The notes beneath the pieces are model-generated. The model was not told the DNA's origin, searched no databases, and worked only from the letters and a program-made list of their open reading frames with translations. Below are positions 1 through 4,792 of a stretch of 5,483 nt of DNA, piece by piece. How positions within the stretch are numbered: position 1 is the stretch's first letter; each line of letters starts with the position of its first letter. The position numbers were made by a program, and so were the translations under genes. The stretch comes from Candidatus Hermodarchaeota archaeon (GTDB lineage: Archaea > Asgardarchaeota > Hermodarchaeia > Hermodarchaeales > Hermodarchaeaceae), in assembly GCA_016840185.1 (NCBI GenBank), contig JAEOSV010000154.1:1-5483 (forward strand). Reading direction: 5' to 3'.

Positions 1-332
1 CGGAGGAATCTCTCTGCTCCAGGCCATTTGAAAAAAATTCCTGGACCAACAAGCCGTGTGAATTTTCCAAAACGAAGGACAATCGCTTCTTCCCATTGCT
101 TATTGACAGCAACCGTCATGGGAAGGATGATGATGAACATTACTGCAAAGAATCCAAAGACGATTGGAATGAAGAAGGAAAAGAAACCGAATATCGGTCC
201 TAAGATTGGAATTGCGAAGAGTGCTAGGAGTATGAAGAGGATTCCCAGGAAGAGGAATGCTAAGAAAGGGGCCGGTGATCCTCGATATTCATACATTCGT
301 TGTTCTTTATCAGTTGGGGTTACTTCACCCAT
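1..332 (-). CDS. SPFH/band 7 (stomatin-like) membrane protein, N-terminal part
   Basis: The first 110 residues are visible; the gene runs off the left edge. Residues 1-20 are a short polar N-terminus. Residues about 21-73 are strongly hydrophobic and can hold one long or two closely spaced membrane helices with a Gly/Pro break near 41-48. From residue 76 the sequence enters a typical SPFH start: VNKQWEEAIVLRFGKFTRL followed by VGPGIFFKWPGAERF, matching the stomatin/prohibitin pattern of a 'VxxxERAVVLRFGK' strand and a 'GPGLxFxxP' loop. Family members form membrane-bound oligomeric rings that organise membrane microdomains, often with an NfeD-type or FtsH-type protease partner; no partner is visible here. 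ATG at 332 was chosen because GGTGA (338-342) lies 5 bases upstream; an in-frame GTG at 341 is an alternative. The family call is firm, the specific role unknown. Confidence 0.85.
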   Translation of the reverse strand, partial: MGEVTPTDKEQRMYEYRGSPAPFLAFLFLGILFILLALFAIPILGPIFGFFSFFIPIVFGFFAVMFIIILPMTVAVNKQWEEAIVLRFGKFTRLVGPGIFFKWPGAERFL

Positions 333-425
333 GTTTTTCACCAATATCTGCTCAGAGGTTGAGGGGATTGTTTGTGCAGGGACTATGCGTAGTAGTTGTA
401 AATAAACATCTGTGAAACGTGAATT

Positions 426-435
426 GCCACGTGGC
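426..435. repeat. 10-bp perfect palindrome
   Basis: GCCACGTGGC is perfectly self-complementary and has no loop. It lies in the leader or gap upstream of the SPFH gene, between the two candidate TATA boxes. It could be a second protein-binding site or chance; a palindrome of this length is expected now and then in a few kilobases. Confidence 0.25.
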
Positions 436-465
436 GGTTCCCGGCACCAGGTTCGAATATCCCTC

Positions 466-479
466 GTGATAGCTATCAC
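466..479. promoter_or_regulatory. 14-bp perfect palindrome, possible operator
   Basis: GTGATAGCTATCAC is perfectly self-complementary with no spacer. Its centre lies 23 bases downstream of the centre of the TATA-like box at 492-499, where transcription of the SPFH gene would be expected to begin. A dimeric regulator bound there would block initiation. The symmetry is seen directly; the operator role is inferred. The half-site resembles Crp-type sites, but nothing in the window supports a Crp regulator. Confidence 0.4.
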
Positions 480-491
480 AAGTTCAAGCAT

Positions 492-499
492 TTAAAATT
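492..499 (-). promoter_or_regulatory. candidate TATA box for the SPFH gene
   Basis: The minus strand reads TTTTAAAT within an AT-rich stretch (CCTTAATTTTAAATGC), resembling an archaeal TATA box. A start about 25 bases downstream would fall near 470, inside the palindrome at 466-479, and would give a leader of roughly 140 bases. A second box, TTTATTTA on the minus strand at 399-406, would give a more usual leader of about 45 bases. Which one is used cannot be told from sequence. Confidence 0.35.
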
Positions 500-530
500 A
501 AGGACGTGGCTTCAAACTTGTGGATATGTT

Positions 531-1523
531 CTATTCATCGGGCTGTAGATGGGGATATTCGGGATCTAATTGCAGGACGCGGGTGAAGCATTCTTGGGCT
601 TGTTGAGGGCGTTTGAGCTCGATGAGAATGCGGCCTCGTAGATAGGTTCCGTTGATATGATCAGGAGTCACTTCAAGGAGACGGTCCACGACGTCTAATG
701 CTTCTTCGTAGCGTTTTAAATCACGAGCTAAGGTGTTTGCGAGGTTGTAGAGCGTGGGCTCATCTTGAGGGTTAAGAGTTACTGCCCGCGTAAAGGCTTC
801 CACGGCTTTCTCATGTTTATCGAGTAAACCCAATGCGACGCCTTTATCATACAATGCCCGAGAATTTTCAGGCTCAAGAGCGATTACTCTTTCAAATACA
901 CGCAGGGCTTCATCAGCTTGGTCCATTTTCCCATAGAGTTCACCCATATCGATCCAAGCGTCCGTGTGTTCGGGTGCGAGCTTGGTAGCTTTCTTGTAGC
1001 AGATGAGTGCATCCTCGAATTGGTTGAGCTGCTCATGAAGCACTCCTCGATAATACCATGCGCGTGCATCTCCTGGGTTAAGGTTCACGGTTTCGATGAA
1101 ACAGTCCAAGGCTTCTTCAAAACGTTCTATCTCAGCGAGAATGACGCCTCGATTATACCAGGCATTCGCATAGTCAAGGCGGTTTGAGGGCCGTGTACGT
1201 GTGGCTCGAATGAAACTCTGTAGAGCATCTTCTCTTCGATTCAATTCCTGGTATGCTGTTCCGAGATTATTCCATGCTTCCGTATAGTTGGAATCCAATT
1301 CCGTGGCTCGCTGATAACAATCCAAGGCCTCGTTAATTCGTCCCAACTCGTCTAAAACGAGACCTTTGTTGAACCAAACGGCTGCGTCTTGGGGGCGGAG
1401 ATCAGCGGTGGTTGAAAACGCTTCCAAGGCTTCTTCCAATTTTCCGTCTTCCGCTAGAGTTATCCCTAAATTGAACCAATCTTCTGCGGTGAGGTTGGAG
1501 GCTCCGCGTTTCTTTTTTGACAC
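531..1523 (-). CDS. tetratricopeptide repeat (TPR) protein, nine repeats
   Basis: This 330-residue soluble protein is almost entirely TPR. After a basic N-terminus (residues 1-9) come repeats at about 13-46, 47-80, 81-114, 119-152, 153-186, 187-220, 221-254, 255-289 and 290-323. Most have the canonical 34-residue spacing and motif: W/Y at position 4, N/G-L/K-G at 6-8, the EEALxxF/Y core, and a closing N/D-P. Repeat 3 is followed by a short insertion (about 115-118), and repeat 8 is one residue longer. There is no signal peptide, membrane helix or enzymatic domain. TPR solenoids bind peptides or partner proteins, so this is likely a scaffold for an unknown complex. The start is GTG, 4 bases after the stop of the SCP2-like gene, with Shine-Dalgarno GGTGAG (1527-1532) overlapping that stop, so translation is probably coupled. 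It is the last gene of the five-gene cluster. Confidence 0.92.
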   Translation of the reverse strand: MSKKKRGASNLTAEDWFNLGITLAEDGKLEEALEAFSTTADLRPQDAAVWFNKGLVLDELGRINEALDCYQRATELDSNYTEAWNNLGTAYQELNRREDALQSFIRATRTRPSNRLDYANAWYNRGVILAEIERFEEALDCFIETVNLNPGDARAWYYRGVLHEQLNQFEDALICYKKATKLAPEHTDAWIDMGELYGKMDQADEALRVFERVIALEPENSRALYDKGVALGLLDKHEKAVEAFTRAVTLNPQDEPTLYNLANTLARDLKRYEEALDVVDRLLEVTPDHINGTYLRGRILIELKRPQQAQECFTRVLQLDPEYPHLQPDE

Positions 1524-1526
1524 ACA

Positions 1527-1532
1527 CTCACC
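1527..1532 (-). promoter_or_regulatory. ribosome binding site for the TPR gene, overlapping the upstream stop
   Basis: GGTGAG on the minus strand contains the TGA stop of the SCP2-like gene (1530-1528) and lies 3 bases before the GTG at 1523. It supports the GTG as the true start and suggests that ribosomes finishing the upstream gene restart here. Confidence 0.6.
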
Positions 1533-1893
1533 CAGTTTGTTGAAGCACTCGCATCATCAATTGTCCCAAAGGGACTGATTCATGTCCGGCACCAATAACA
1601 ACCAGTTCCCATTTCTTCATTAGATCACGAAATGACGCCTGACCTGAGAAGAGGCTCATTAACGTCTTGCTTGACGCCTTGTATATCACTTCGGGGGACG
1701 GATAACTTCCCGTTCGTAATTCCATGGTCCCTACATGATGCAAAATGACATGAAATGTTCCTTTATCGGTTTCAAGCTGAAGCACCTTCCCCTGATATGG
1801 ACCAACCCAATCCCGGACGAACTCCCGATGTTCGCTAGTCCCATTCACCTTGCTGACTAATCCCTCGAATATCTGCACCAACTGGCTTGTCAT
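1528..1893 (-). CDS. SCP2 sterol-carrier-like domain protein
   Basis: This is a single-domain protein of 121 residues. An N-terminal helix (about 20-33, EHREFVRDWV) is followed by alternating strands (VLQLETDKGTFHVIL at 37-51, VGTMELRTG at 54-62), then 'SPEVIYKASSKTLMSLFSGQASFRDLMKKWELVVIG' read in two parts (66-85 and 86-101). The order strand, 'P-x-V', 'S-x-x-T-L', 'L-x-x-G-x-x-S', 'L-V-V-I-G' matches the SCP2 fold, which binds lipids or other hydrophobic ligands in a tunnel. Ligand and partner are unknown. Start choice: an open frame reaches a TTG at 1929, overlapping the upstream gene, and an ATG at 1905 has no Shine-Dalgarno. ATG at 1893 has GGTGA (1899-1903) 5 bases upstream and leaves a 17-base gap, so it is preferred. 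Family call is from pattern, not a search. Confidence 0.7.
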   Translation of the reverse strand: MTSQLVQIFEGLVSKVNGTSEHREFVRDWVGPYQGKVLQLETDKGTFHVILHHVGTMELRTGSYPSPEVIYKASSKTLMSLFSGQASFRDLMKKWELVVIGAGHESVPLGQLMMRVLQQTG

Positions 1894-1910
1894 CAACGTC
1901 ACCATTACAT

Positions 1911-2180
1911 TTATTTCTTTTTTATCCAAGTCTGGACGGCTTCCAGAACTGCGTCATTGACGTGCCGCTCTCGGATGTCTCCTTTCCGCTCTCGAACTGC
2001 TTCGAGGAATTCTTGGTACGCTTCTTGATCCATCAATACTACAATACGACCCTTTCGATTATTGACCAAGGCTTCCGCAACGTACTTACTTTTATGAAAT
2101 GTCTGCGATTCAATATCACTACGCCGCAAATTCGGATACCCAGGCCATTGACCATTGGATGCTTTCTTGTACCGTGGCAT
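1911..2180 (-). CDS. small ribbon-helix-helix-like protein (second of two)
   Basis: This 89-residue protein has a basic, polar N-terminal half (residues 1-44, rich in K, R, N and aromatic residues) and a C-terminal half with the layout of a ribbon-helix-helix DNA-binding domain: a strand (RIVVLMD, 45-51), a first helix (QEAYQEFLEAVRERKG, 52-67), a turn, and a second helix (RERHVNDAVLEAVQTWIKKK, 70-89). CopG/Arc-type proteins dimerise through the strand and bind operators; several are antitoxins. No toxin-like gene adjoins it. The frame opens further upstream to 2351, but ATG at 2180 has a strong GGAGG (2189-2193) 8 bases away and avoids a long overlap with the preceding gene, so it is the start. 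The match is weaker than for its neighbour at 2194-2460, and another small alpha/beta fold is possible. Confidence 0.65.
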   Translation of the reverse strand: MPRYKKASNGQWPGYPNLRRSDIESQTFHKSKYVAEALVNNRKGRIVVLMDQEAYQEFLEAVRERKGDIRERHVNDAVLEAVQTWIKKK

Positions 2181-2188
2181 ATTTTTCG

Positions 2189-2195
2189 CCTCCTT
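2189..2195 (-). promoter_or_regulatory. strong ribosome binding site, overlapping the upstream stop
   Basis: AAGGAGG on the minus strand begins within the TAA stop (2196-2194) of the first small RHH-like gene and sits 8 bases before the ATG at 2180. It is the best Shine-Dalgarno in the window. It decides against the longer open frame starting at 2351. Confidence 0.75.
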
Positions 2196-2460
2196 ATGGT
2201 GCGACTCCTTTTTCCTCATCAATCGATTGATCTCCAGGAACTTTGACAAGTCCAGGTTGAAATGGCCAATCAATGACATACCGCATCCCCTTATGCCCAC
2301 TTCGATCTCCCCTACGCCAGGTGCCCACGTAGATGCCACTGCCGAATACACGTATGAATTCAGTTAGGATTAGGGTTGCGGCGGCTTCGGGACTGATGTT
2401 TGCCTCCTTGGCTTTATCTTCGAGCCCTTTACGAATCTCTTCAGGTAAGATTACCTTCAT
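2194..2460 (-). CDS. small CopG-type ribbon-helix-helix protein (first of two)
   Basis: This 88-residue protein opens with a classic RHH layout: strand MKVILP (1-6), helix EEIRKGLEDKAKEANI (7-22), the turn residues S-P-E (23-25), and helix AAATLILTEFIRVFG (26-40). The 'LPEEIxKxLEDKAKE..ISPE' pattern is typical of the CopG/MetJ/Arc class of dimeric DNA-binding regulators. Residues 41-88 form an extra tail with several aromatic and basic residues (GIYVGTWRRGDRSGHKG, then YVIDWPF) and an acidic end, not part of the basic fold and unrecognised. ATG at 2460 is chosen because GGTGA (2469-2473) lies 8 bases upstream; the frame extends to 2553 but only by running into the nitroreductase gene. It lies 25 bases after the nitroreductase stop and 13 before the next RHH-like gene. 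It could autoregulate the cluster; that is inference. Confidence 0.72.
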   Translation of the reverse strand: MKVILPEEIRKGLEDKAKEANISPEAAATLILTEFIRVFGSGIYVGTWRRGDRSGHKGMRYVIDWPFQPGLVKVPGDQSIDEEKGVAP

Positions 2461-2485
2461 CGTGACGATCACCAGTTTACATTGA

Positions 2486-3274
2486 TTACTTCTTTTTCTT
2501 CTTCGATGATTTTTGCTTCTGATTTCTAAATGCCAGTCGCTGATAGGGAACACCCCAGCGTTCAGCGTAGAAGCTCCCCTCTAAAGGCCATCGTGAGGGA
2601 CCTAGCATCCGGGGTTTTTCGGGGACCCCAATACAAAAGGCCGCGAGGGGAGTCCATGACCTCGGAATTCCGATTTTGTCACAGATGTATTCAACATGCC
2701 GTGCATCCGCAAAGGGTACGGCTTGATAGGCACATGCATATCCCATTGAATGTGCGACCAACCACATGTTCATAACGCCCATAGCGACAACTACACTTCC
2801 GAGGAGTTCGTTGGGATACATAGCGGCACTATCATGCCAAGATTCAGAGGCGCAACAAATGATTACCGCATCGGCTTTCTCTGGGTACCGAAATAATGAA
2901 CCATCCCGCATCTCTTCATAGGTACCTGGACGGCTCGCATCAGGCATGTACCATAAGCGACCTTGCGTCGATTCATAAGGAAAATTACCAAACACATACC
3001 GGGCTGCTTCTTGACTGACATCGGCAATGATGCGCTTCATTTCTTCATCATCGCGAATGAGCACATAGCGCCACATTTGCATATTCTCTGGTGAAGGTGC
3101 GTACCGTGCTGCATCTAATATAAGTTCTAAATCTTCATCAGGAATTCGCTCCCCCGTCATGTGTCTAATGCTTCGACGCATCCGAATCAACTCAATCAGT
3201 TGGTTCGTTGATTGCGTGAGACTACCTGATTCCATTTTCTTCGCTGTTGTTGTTTTTCGTTTAGCTTCAGTCAT
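2486..3274 (-). CDS. nitroreductase-family FMN-dependent oxidoreductase
   Basis: This 262-residue protein carries the nitroreductase fold. FMN-contacting motifs are visible: RRSIR (33-37, equivalent to the RRSvR phosphate-binding motif), APSPENMQMWRYV (59-71, equivalent to APSxxNxQPW), the core helices GSVVVAMGVMNMWLVAHSMG (159-178), and the closing FCIGVPEKPR (213-222). Members are homodimers that use NAD(P)H and FMN to reduce nitro compounds, quinones, flavins or enones; the substrate is not predictable here. Residues 94-130 form a long insert, likely over the active site. Odd points are a basic N-terminus and a lysine-rich C-terminus (KQKSSKKKKK, 253-262). ATG at 3274 is preferred to an upstream in-frame ATG at 3382 because AGGTGG (3282-3287) sits 7 bases upstream and a TATA-like box lies just before. 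It heads the five-gene cluster. Confidence 0.88.
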   Translation of the reverse strand: MTEAKRKTTTAKKMESGSLTQSTNQLIELIRMRRSIRHMTGERIPDEDLELILDAARYAPSPENMQMWRYVLIRDDEEMKRIIADVSQEAARYVFGNFPYESTQGRLWYMPDASRPGTYEEMRDGSLFRYPEKADAVIICCASESWHDSAAMYPNELLGSVVVAMGVMNMWLVAHSMGYACAYQAVPFADARHVEYICDKIGIPRSWTPLAAFCIGVPEKPRMLGPSRWPLEGSFYAERWGVPYQRLAFRNQKQKSSKKKKK

Positions 3275-3317
3275 TGGTGAGCCACCTTTGTGTCTCCTAT
3301 CGAATTGTATACTAGTG

Positions 3318-3325
3318 ATATTAAA
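3318..3325 (-). promoter_or_regulatory. candidate TATA box for the five-gene cluster
   Basis: The minus strand reads TTTAATAT. A start about 25 bases on would fall near 3296, giving a leader of about 20 bases with the AGGTGG ribosome site inside it. No other good promoter is seen before 531, so this box probably drives all five genes. No A-rich BRE is evident, which lowers confidence. Confidence 0.45.
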
Positions 3326-3327
3326 TG

Positions 3328-3340
3328 GTAGCTTCGCTAC
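3328..3340. promoter_or_regulatory. inverted repeat beside the nitroreductase TATA box
   Basis: GTAGC-TTC-GCTAC is a 5-bp inverted repeat with a 3-base spacer, lying directly upstream of the TATA-like box where the BRE and TFB would sit. A bound regulator could affect transcription factor loading. The short arms make chance possible. Confidence 0.3.
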
Positions 3341-3344
3341 AACG

Positions 3345-3362
3345 GAATCAACTTGAATCAAC
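3345..3362. repeat. tandem direct repeat, 8 bp with 10-bp period
   Basis: GAATCAAC occurs twice, at 3345-3352 and 3355-3362, separated by TT, so the copies are one helical turn apart on the same DNA face. They lie 20 to 45 bases upstream of the TATA-like box of the five-gene cluster. This is a plausible regulator-binding site, perhaps for one of the RHH-like proteins of the same cluster, since such proteins often bind tandem short repeats. The link is inference. Confidence 0.35.
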
Positions 3363-3391
3363 GAATTATGTATCGACCCCAACCGTGTGGC

Positions 3392-4123
3392 TTAGGTAGA
3401 TCGGATATGCAAATTCAATTCTTCCAATCTCGCCACAACAGTTGCCACAGTGTCGGGTGGCAAATCTGAAGGACTGGATTTCAGAAGGGCAATGAGTTCC
3501 TTATACATGCTCGCTGCTTTTGCCCGGCTACTCAGATTATTCATCGCCGTATCCCGCGCTTGTTCGATAAGGGGTTTCAAGTATTCTCTTTGAACCTTTT
3601 GCCGGTTTTTCAAATCATTAATGATGGTTTCGTTCGCTTCAATTACTGCCGCTATCTTGGTATCTGGCACATCGGAAGGACGACGGGGTTCTGGCGGACG
3701 GGGGGTTGTGGGTGCGGGAGCTGGTGCCGGGGCAGGAGTGGAGGCTGGCGCTGGTGCAGGTGTGGGTGCCGGAGCAGGAGCTGGTGTAGGTGCAGCCGCT
3801 TTTATTTGGGGAATAATTTGCTCCGTCATGGCTTGTTGAATGGCCTTATCAATAACTTCTGCAAGAGTGGATTCAATGGGGGCCAGTCCATCGGCAACCG
3901 CTTTGCCTGTCGCTGTCATGACATTTCCAATCGCCTTATCGAGAGCATCAATCCGTTTCTCGAGATTAGTCAACTGCTCCGCTAACTTCTTTTGTGACTC
4001 ATTTAAGTGGCTGATATATGAAATGATTTTTTTCAACTCGGCATCTGTTCCGCTCTTTGCTGCGACTTTCGGTGCTGGAGCTGGAGCAGGGGCAGGCTGG
4101 GCTGCTTTTGGGTCTTTAGACAT
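3392..4123 (-). CDS. unrecognised helical protein with Ala-Pro linkers
   Basis: I do not recognise this 243-residue protein. It begins with a short Ala-Pro stretch (9-18), then a predicted coiled coil (about 26-66, TDAELKKIISYISHLNESQ and following, with regular leucine/isoleucine spacing and LTNLEKRIDALDKAI). A second amphipathic helix (about 78-108) leads to a long Ala-Pro-Thr linker (110-140) and a Pro/Arg segment (141-152). The C-terminal region (about 153-240) is again helical, mostly charged, and ends LEELNLHIRST. No signal peptide, membrane helix, cysteine or enzymatic motif is seen. Ala-Pro linkers of this kind act as stiff spacers between domains, as in TonB or lipoyl-bearing E2 proteins, but no such domain is present. 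A cytosolic oligomeric spacer or scaffold is plausible. ATG at 4123 has GGAG (4135-4138) 11 bases upstream, a long spacing. It has its own TATA-like box and is separated from the nitroreductase gene by 117 bases. Confidence 0.8.
   Translation of the reverse strand: MSKDPKAAQPAPAPAPAPKVAAKSGTDAELKKIISYISHLNESQKKLAEQLTNLEKRIDALDKAIGNVMTATGKAVADGLAPIESTLAEVIDKAIQQAMTEQIIPQIKAAAPTPAPAPAPTPAPAPASTPAPAPAPAPTTPRPPEPRRPSDVPDTKIAAVIEANETIINDLKNRQKVQREYLKPLIEQARDTAMNNLSSRAKAASMYKELIALLKSSPSDLPPDTVATVVARLEELNLHIRST
3704..3796. repeat. low-complexity GC-rich repeat coding for Ala-Pro
   Basis: The plus strand shows imperfect hexamers of the type GGTGCN-GGAGCN, the complement of Ala-Pro codons for residues 110-140 of the unrecognised helical protein. 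Such tracts can change length by slippage or unequal exchange; the third-position variation between units shows the copies are not recent. A shorter tract of the same kind lies at about 4070-4096. Confidence 0.7.
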
Positions 4124-4171
4124 CAGGTATCATTCTCCATGGAGGCTTCTAACTTAGAAAGTGGATGCAAT

Positions 4172-4179
4172 AAGTATAA
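4172..4179 (-). promoter_or_regulatory. candidate TATA box for the Ala-Pro protein gene
   Basis: The minus strand reads TTATACTT within ATTATACTTA. A start about 25 bases downstream would fall near 4150, giving a leader of about 27 bases that includes the GGAG site. The surrounding 129-base gap between the OsmC stop and this gene supports a separate promoter. Confidence 0.4.
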
Positions 4180-4206
4180 TCCTTGCGTTTCCTCCTGTTT
4201 GATAGA

Positions 4207-4237
4207 TTCCAGATAAATGTTCGCTCAATTTCTGGAA
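4207..4237. repeat. 7-bp inverted repeat with 17-base spacer
   Basis: TTCCAGA (4207-4213) and TCTGGAA (4231-4237) are perfect complements. The dyad lies 15 bases after the OsmC stop and about 28 bases before the TATA-like box at 4172-4179. It could be a regulator site or a weak hairpin after the OsmC gene; no T-run follows, so it does not look like an intrinsic terminator. Confidence 0.3.
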
Positions 4238-4252
4238 AGAGTCGGTTTGAAA

Positions 4253-4681
4253 TCAGGTTTCAGGAAGAACTTCTACATTAACGGGAATGCCCTGTCGAAC
4301 CGAAGCAGTGACAATACAGTAATTCTCGAAGATGTCTACACAACGCTGGAACCGTTTGGGATCATCCTCTACTAATTTGATATGGAGCTTTACGTCCAAG
4401 TGTTGAATTCGCCACCGTCCTTCTTCATTCCGTGCTGTTGTCGGGATAATTTCTGTTCGCACGGAATCCACCATCAGCTTACTGCGCTGTAAACAAAACA
4501 TCAGACTCGCTGACAAACAATTCCCCACAGCAGCGGCAAGAACCCGTGTAGCATTAGGTCCTTTATCATCCCCCAAAGGTGACGGCTCATCTAAGGCCCA
4601 CTGGGGAAACTCGGGGTTATCAAAGCGAACCCGAAACTCGTAATTTTCCACACGTTCAACGATGACCGTATAGCTATGCAT
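4253..4681 (-). CDS. OsmC/Ohr-family protein
   Basis: This 142-residue protein fits the usual OsmC/Ohr length. The two family cysteines are visible: Cys55 in AAAVGNCLSASLMFCLQ and Cys122 in FENYCIVTASVRQGIPVNV, the latter matching the 'CpvsxxL..gxpV' pattern. Between them lies the strand-rich segment with a charged hairpin (DSVRTEIIPTTARNEEGRW, 72-90). Well-studied members reduce organic hydroperoxides through this cysteine pair, with electrons from lipoylated or thiol donors; others have unknown substrates. The region before Cys55 reads GPNATRVLAAA, where many relatives have a Glu (PxELL), so peroxidase activity is uncertain. Cys63 and Cys114 are additional. ATG at 4681 is preferred; the frame also opens at a TTG at 4714 lacking a ribosome site. 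The protein is cytosolic. It lies 111 bases after the acyl-CoA ligase. Confidence 0.85.
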   Translation of the reverse strand: MHSYTVIVERVENYEFRVRFDNPEFPQWALDEPSPLGDDKGPNATRVLAAAVGNCLSASLMFCLQRSKLMVDSVRTEIIPTTARNEEGRWRIQHLDVKLHIKLVEDDPKRFQRCVDIFENYCIVTASVRQGIPVNVEVLPET

Positions 4682-4743
4682 CTCATCTGAAGACAAAAAG
4701 AATACCACCAGCAACTAGCTAACTGTAACTATGCTTATCTCGC

Positions 4744-4750
4744 ATATAAC
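4744..4750 (-). promoter_or_regulatory. candidate TATA box for the OsmC gene
   Basis: The minus strand reads GTTATAT within AGGTTATATGCG. A start about 25 bases downstream would fall near 4720, leaving a leader of about 40 bases before ATG 4681. No strong Shine-Dalgarno precedes that ATG; the nearest candidate, GGTGG, lies more than 20 bases upstream. Confidence 0.35.
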
Positions 4751-4792
4751 CTAGTAAGCAATATCTATGGTGTACCGACAATTGTGTGTTTA

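Larger units (their letters stand above)
333..530. other. intergenic region with palindromes
   Basis: This 198-base gap lies between the TPR gene stop and the SPFH gene start. It holds no convincing gene on either strand. It contains two TATA-like boxes for the minus strand (492-499 and 399-406), a 14-bp palindrome (466-479), a 10-bp palindrome (426-435) and the SPFH Shine-Dalgarno site (338-342). The ACGTGGC core of the 10-bp palindrome recurs at 504-510. I see no clear oligo-T terminator for the TPR gene, so read-through into the SPFH gene cannot be excluded. Confidence 0.6.

Noticed and set aside
28..405. Plus-strand open frame of 125 codons
   Set aside because: Its product is rich in Lys, Met and Arg with no family pattern, and it lies antisense to a clear SPFH N-terminus with membrane helices. 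It is a shadow frame.
448..464. tRNA-like T-loop (GGTTCGAAT) on the plus strand
   Set aside because: The base after the loop is A rather than the required C, the T-stem does not pair, and no acceptor or anticodon arm can be built around it.
465..480. Crp-type binding site
   Set aside because: The 14-bp palindrome resembles TGTGA-N6-TCACA, but the window looks archaeal and holds no Crp-family gene; it is reported only as a palindrome.
1911..2351. Longer 146-codon version of the second RHH-like gene
   Set aside because: The extra N-terminal part overlaps the preceding gene by more than 150 bases, while the ATG at 2180 has a strong GGAGG in front.
1911..2460. Toxin-antitoxin pair
   Set aside because: Both small proteins have DNA-binding-type layouts; neither shows PIN, RelE, MazF or HEPN toxin features, and the flanking genes are an enzyme and a lipid-carrier fold.
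3560..3985. Plus-strand open frames with Gly/Arg/Cys-rich or Gly/Ala-rich repeats
   Set aside because: These are the complement of the Ala-Pro codon tract of the minus-strand gene at 3392-4123; the repetitive composition comes from that tract.
4191..4195. Orphan GGAGG on the minus strand upstream of the Ala-Pro protein gene
   Set aside because: No ATG, GTG or TTG lies 5 to 12 bases downstream. A 15-codon TTG frame further on has no support.
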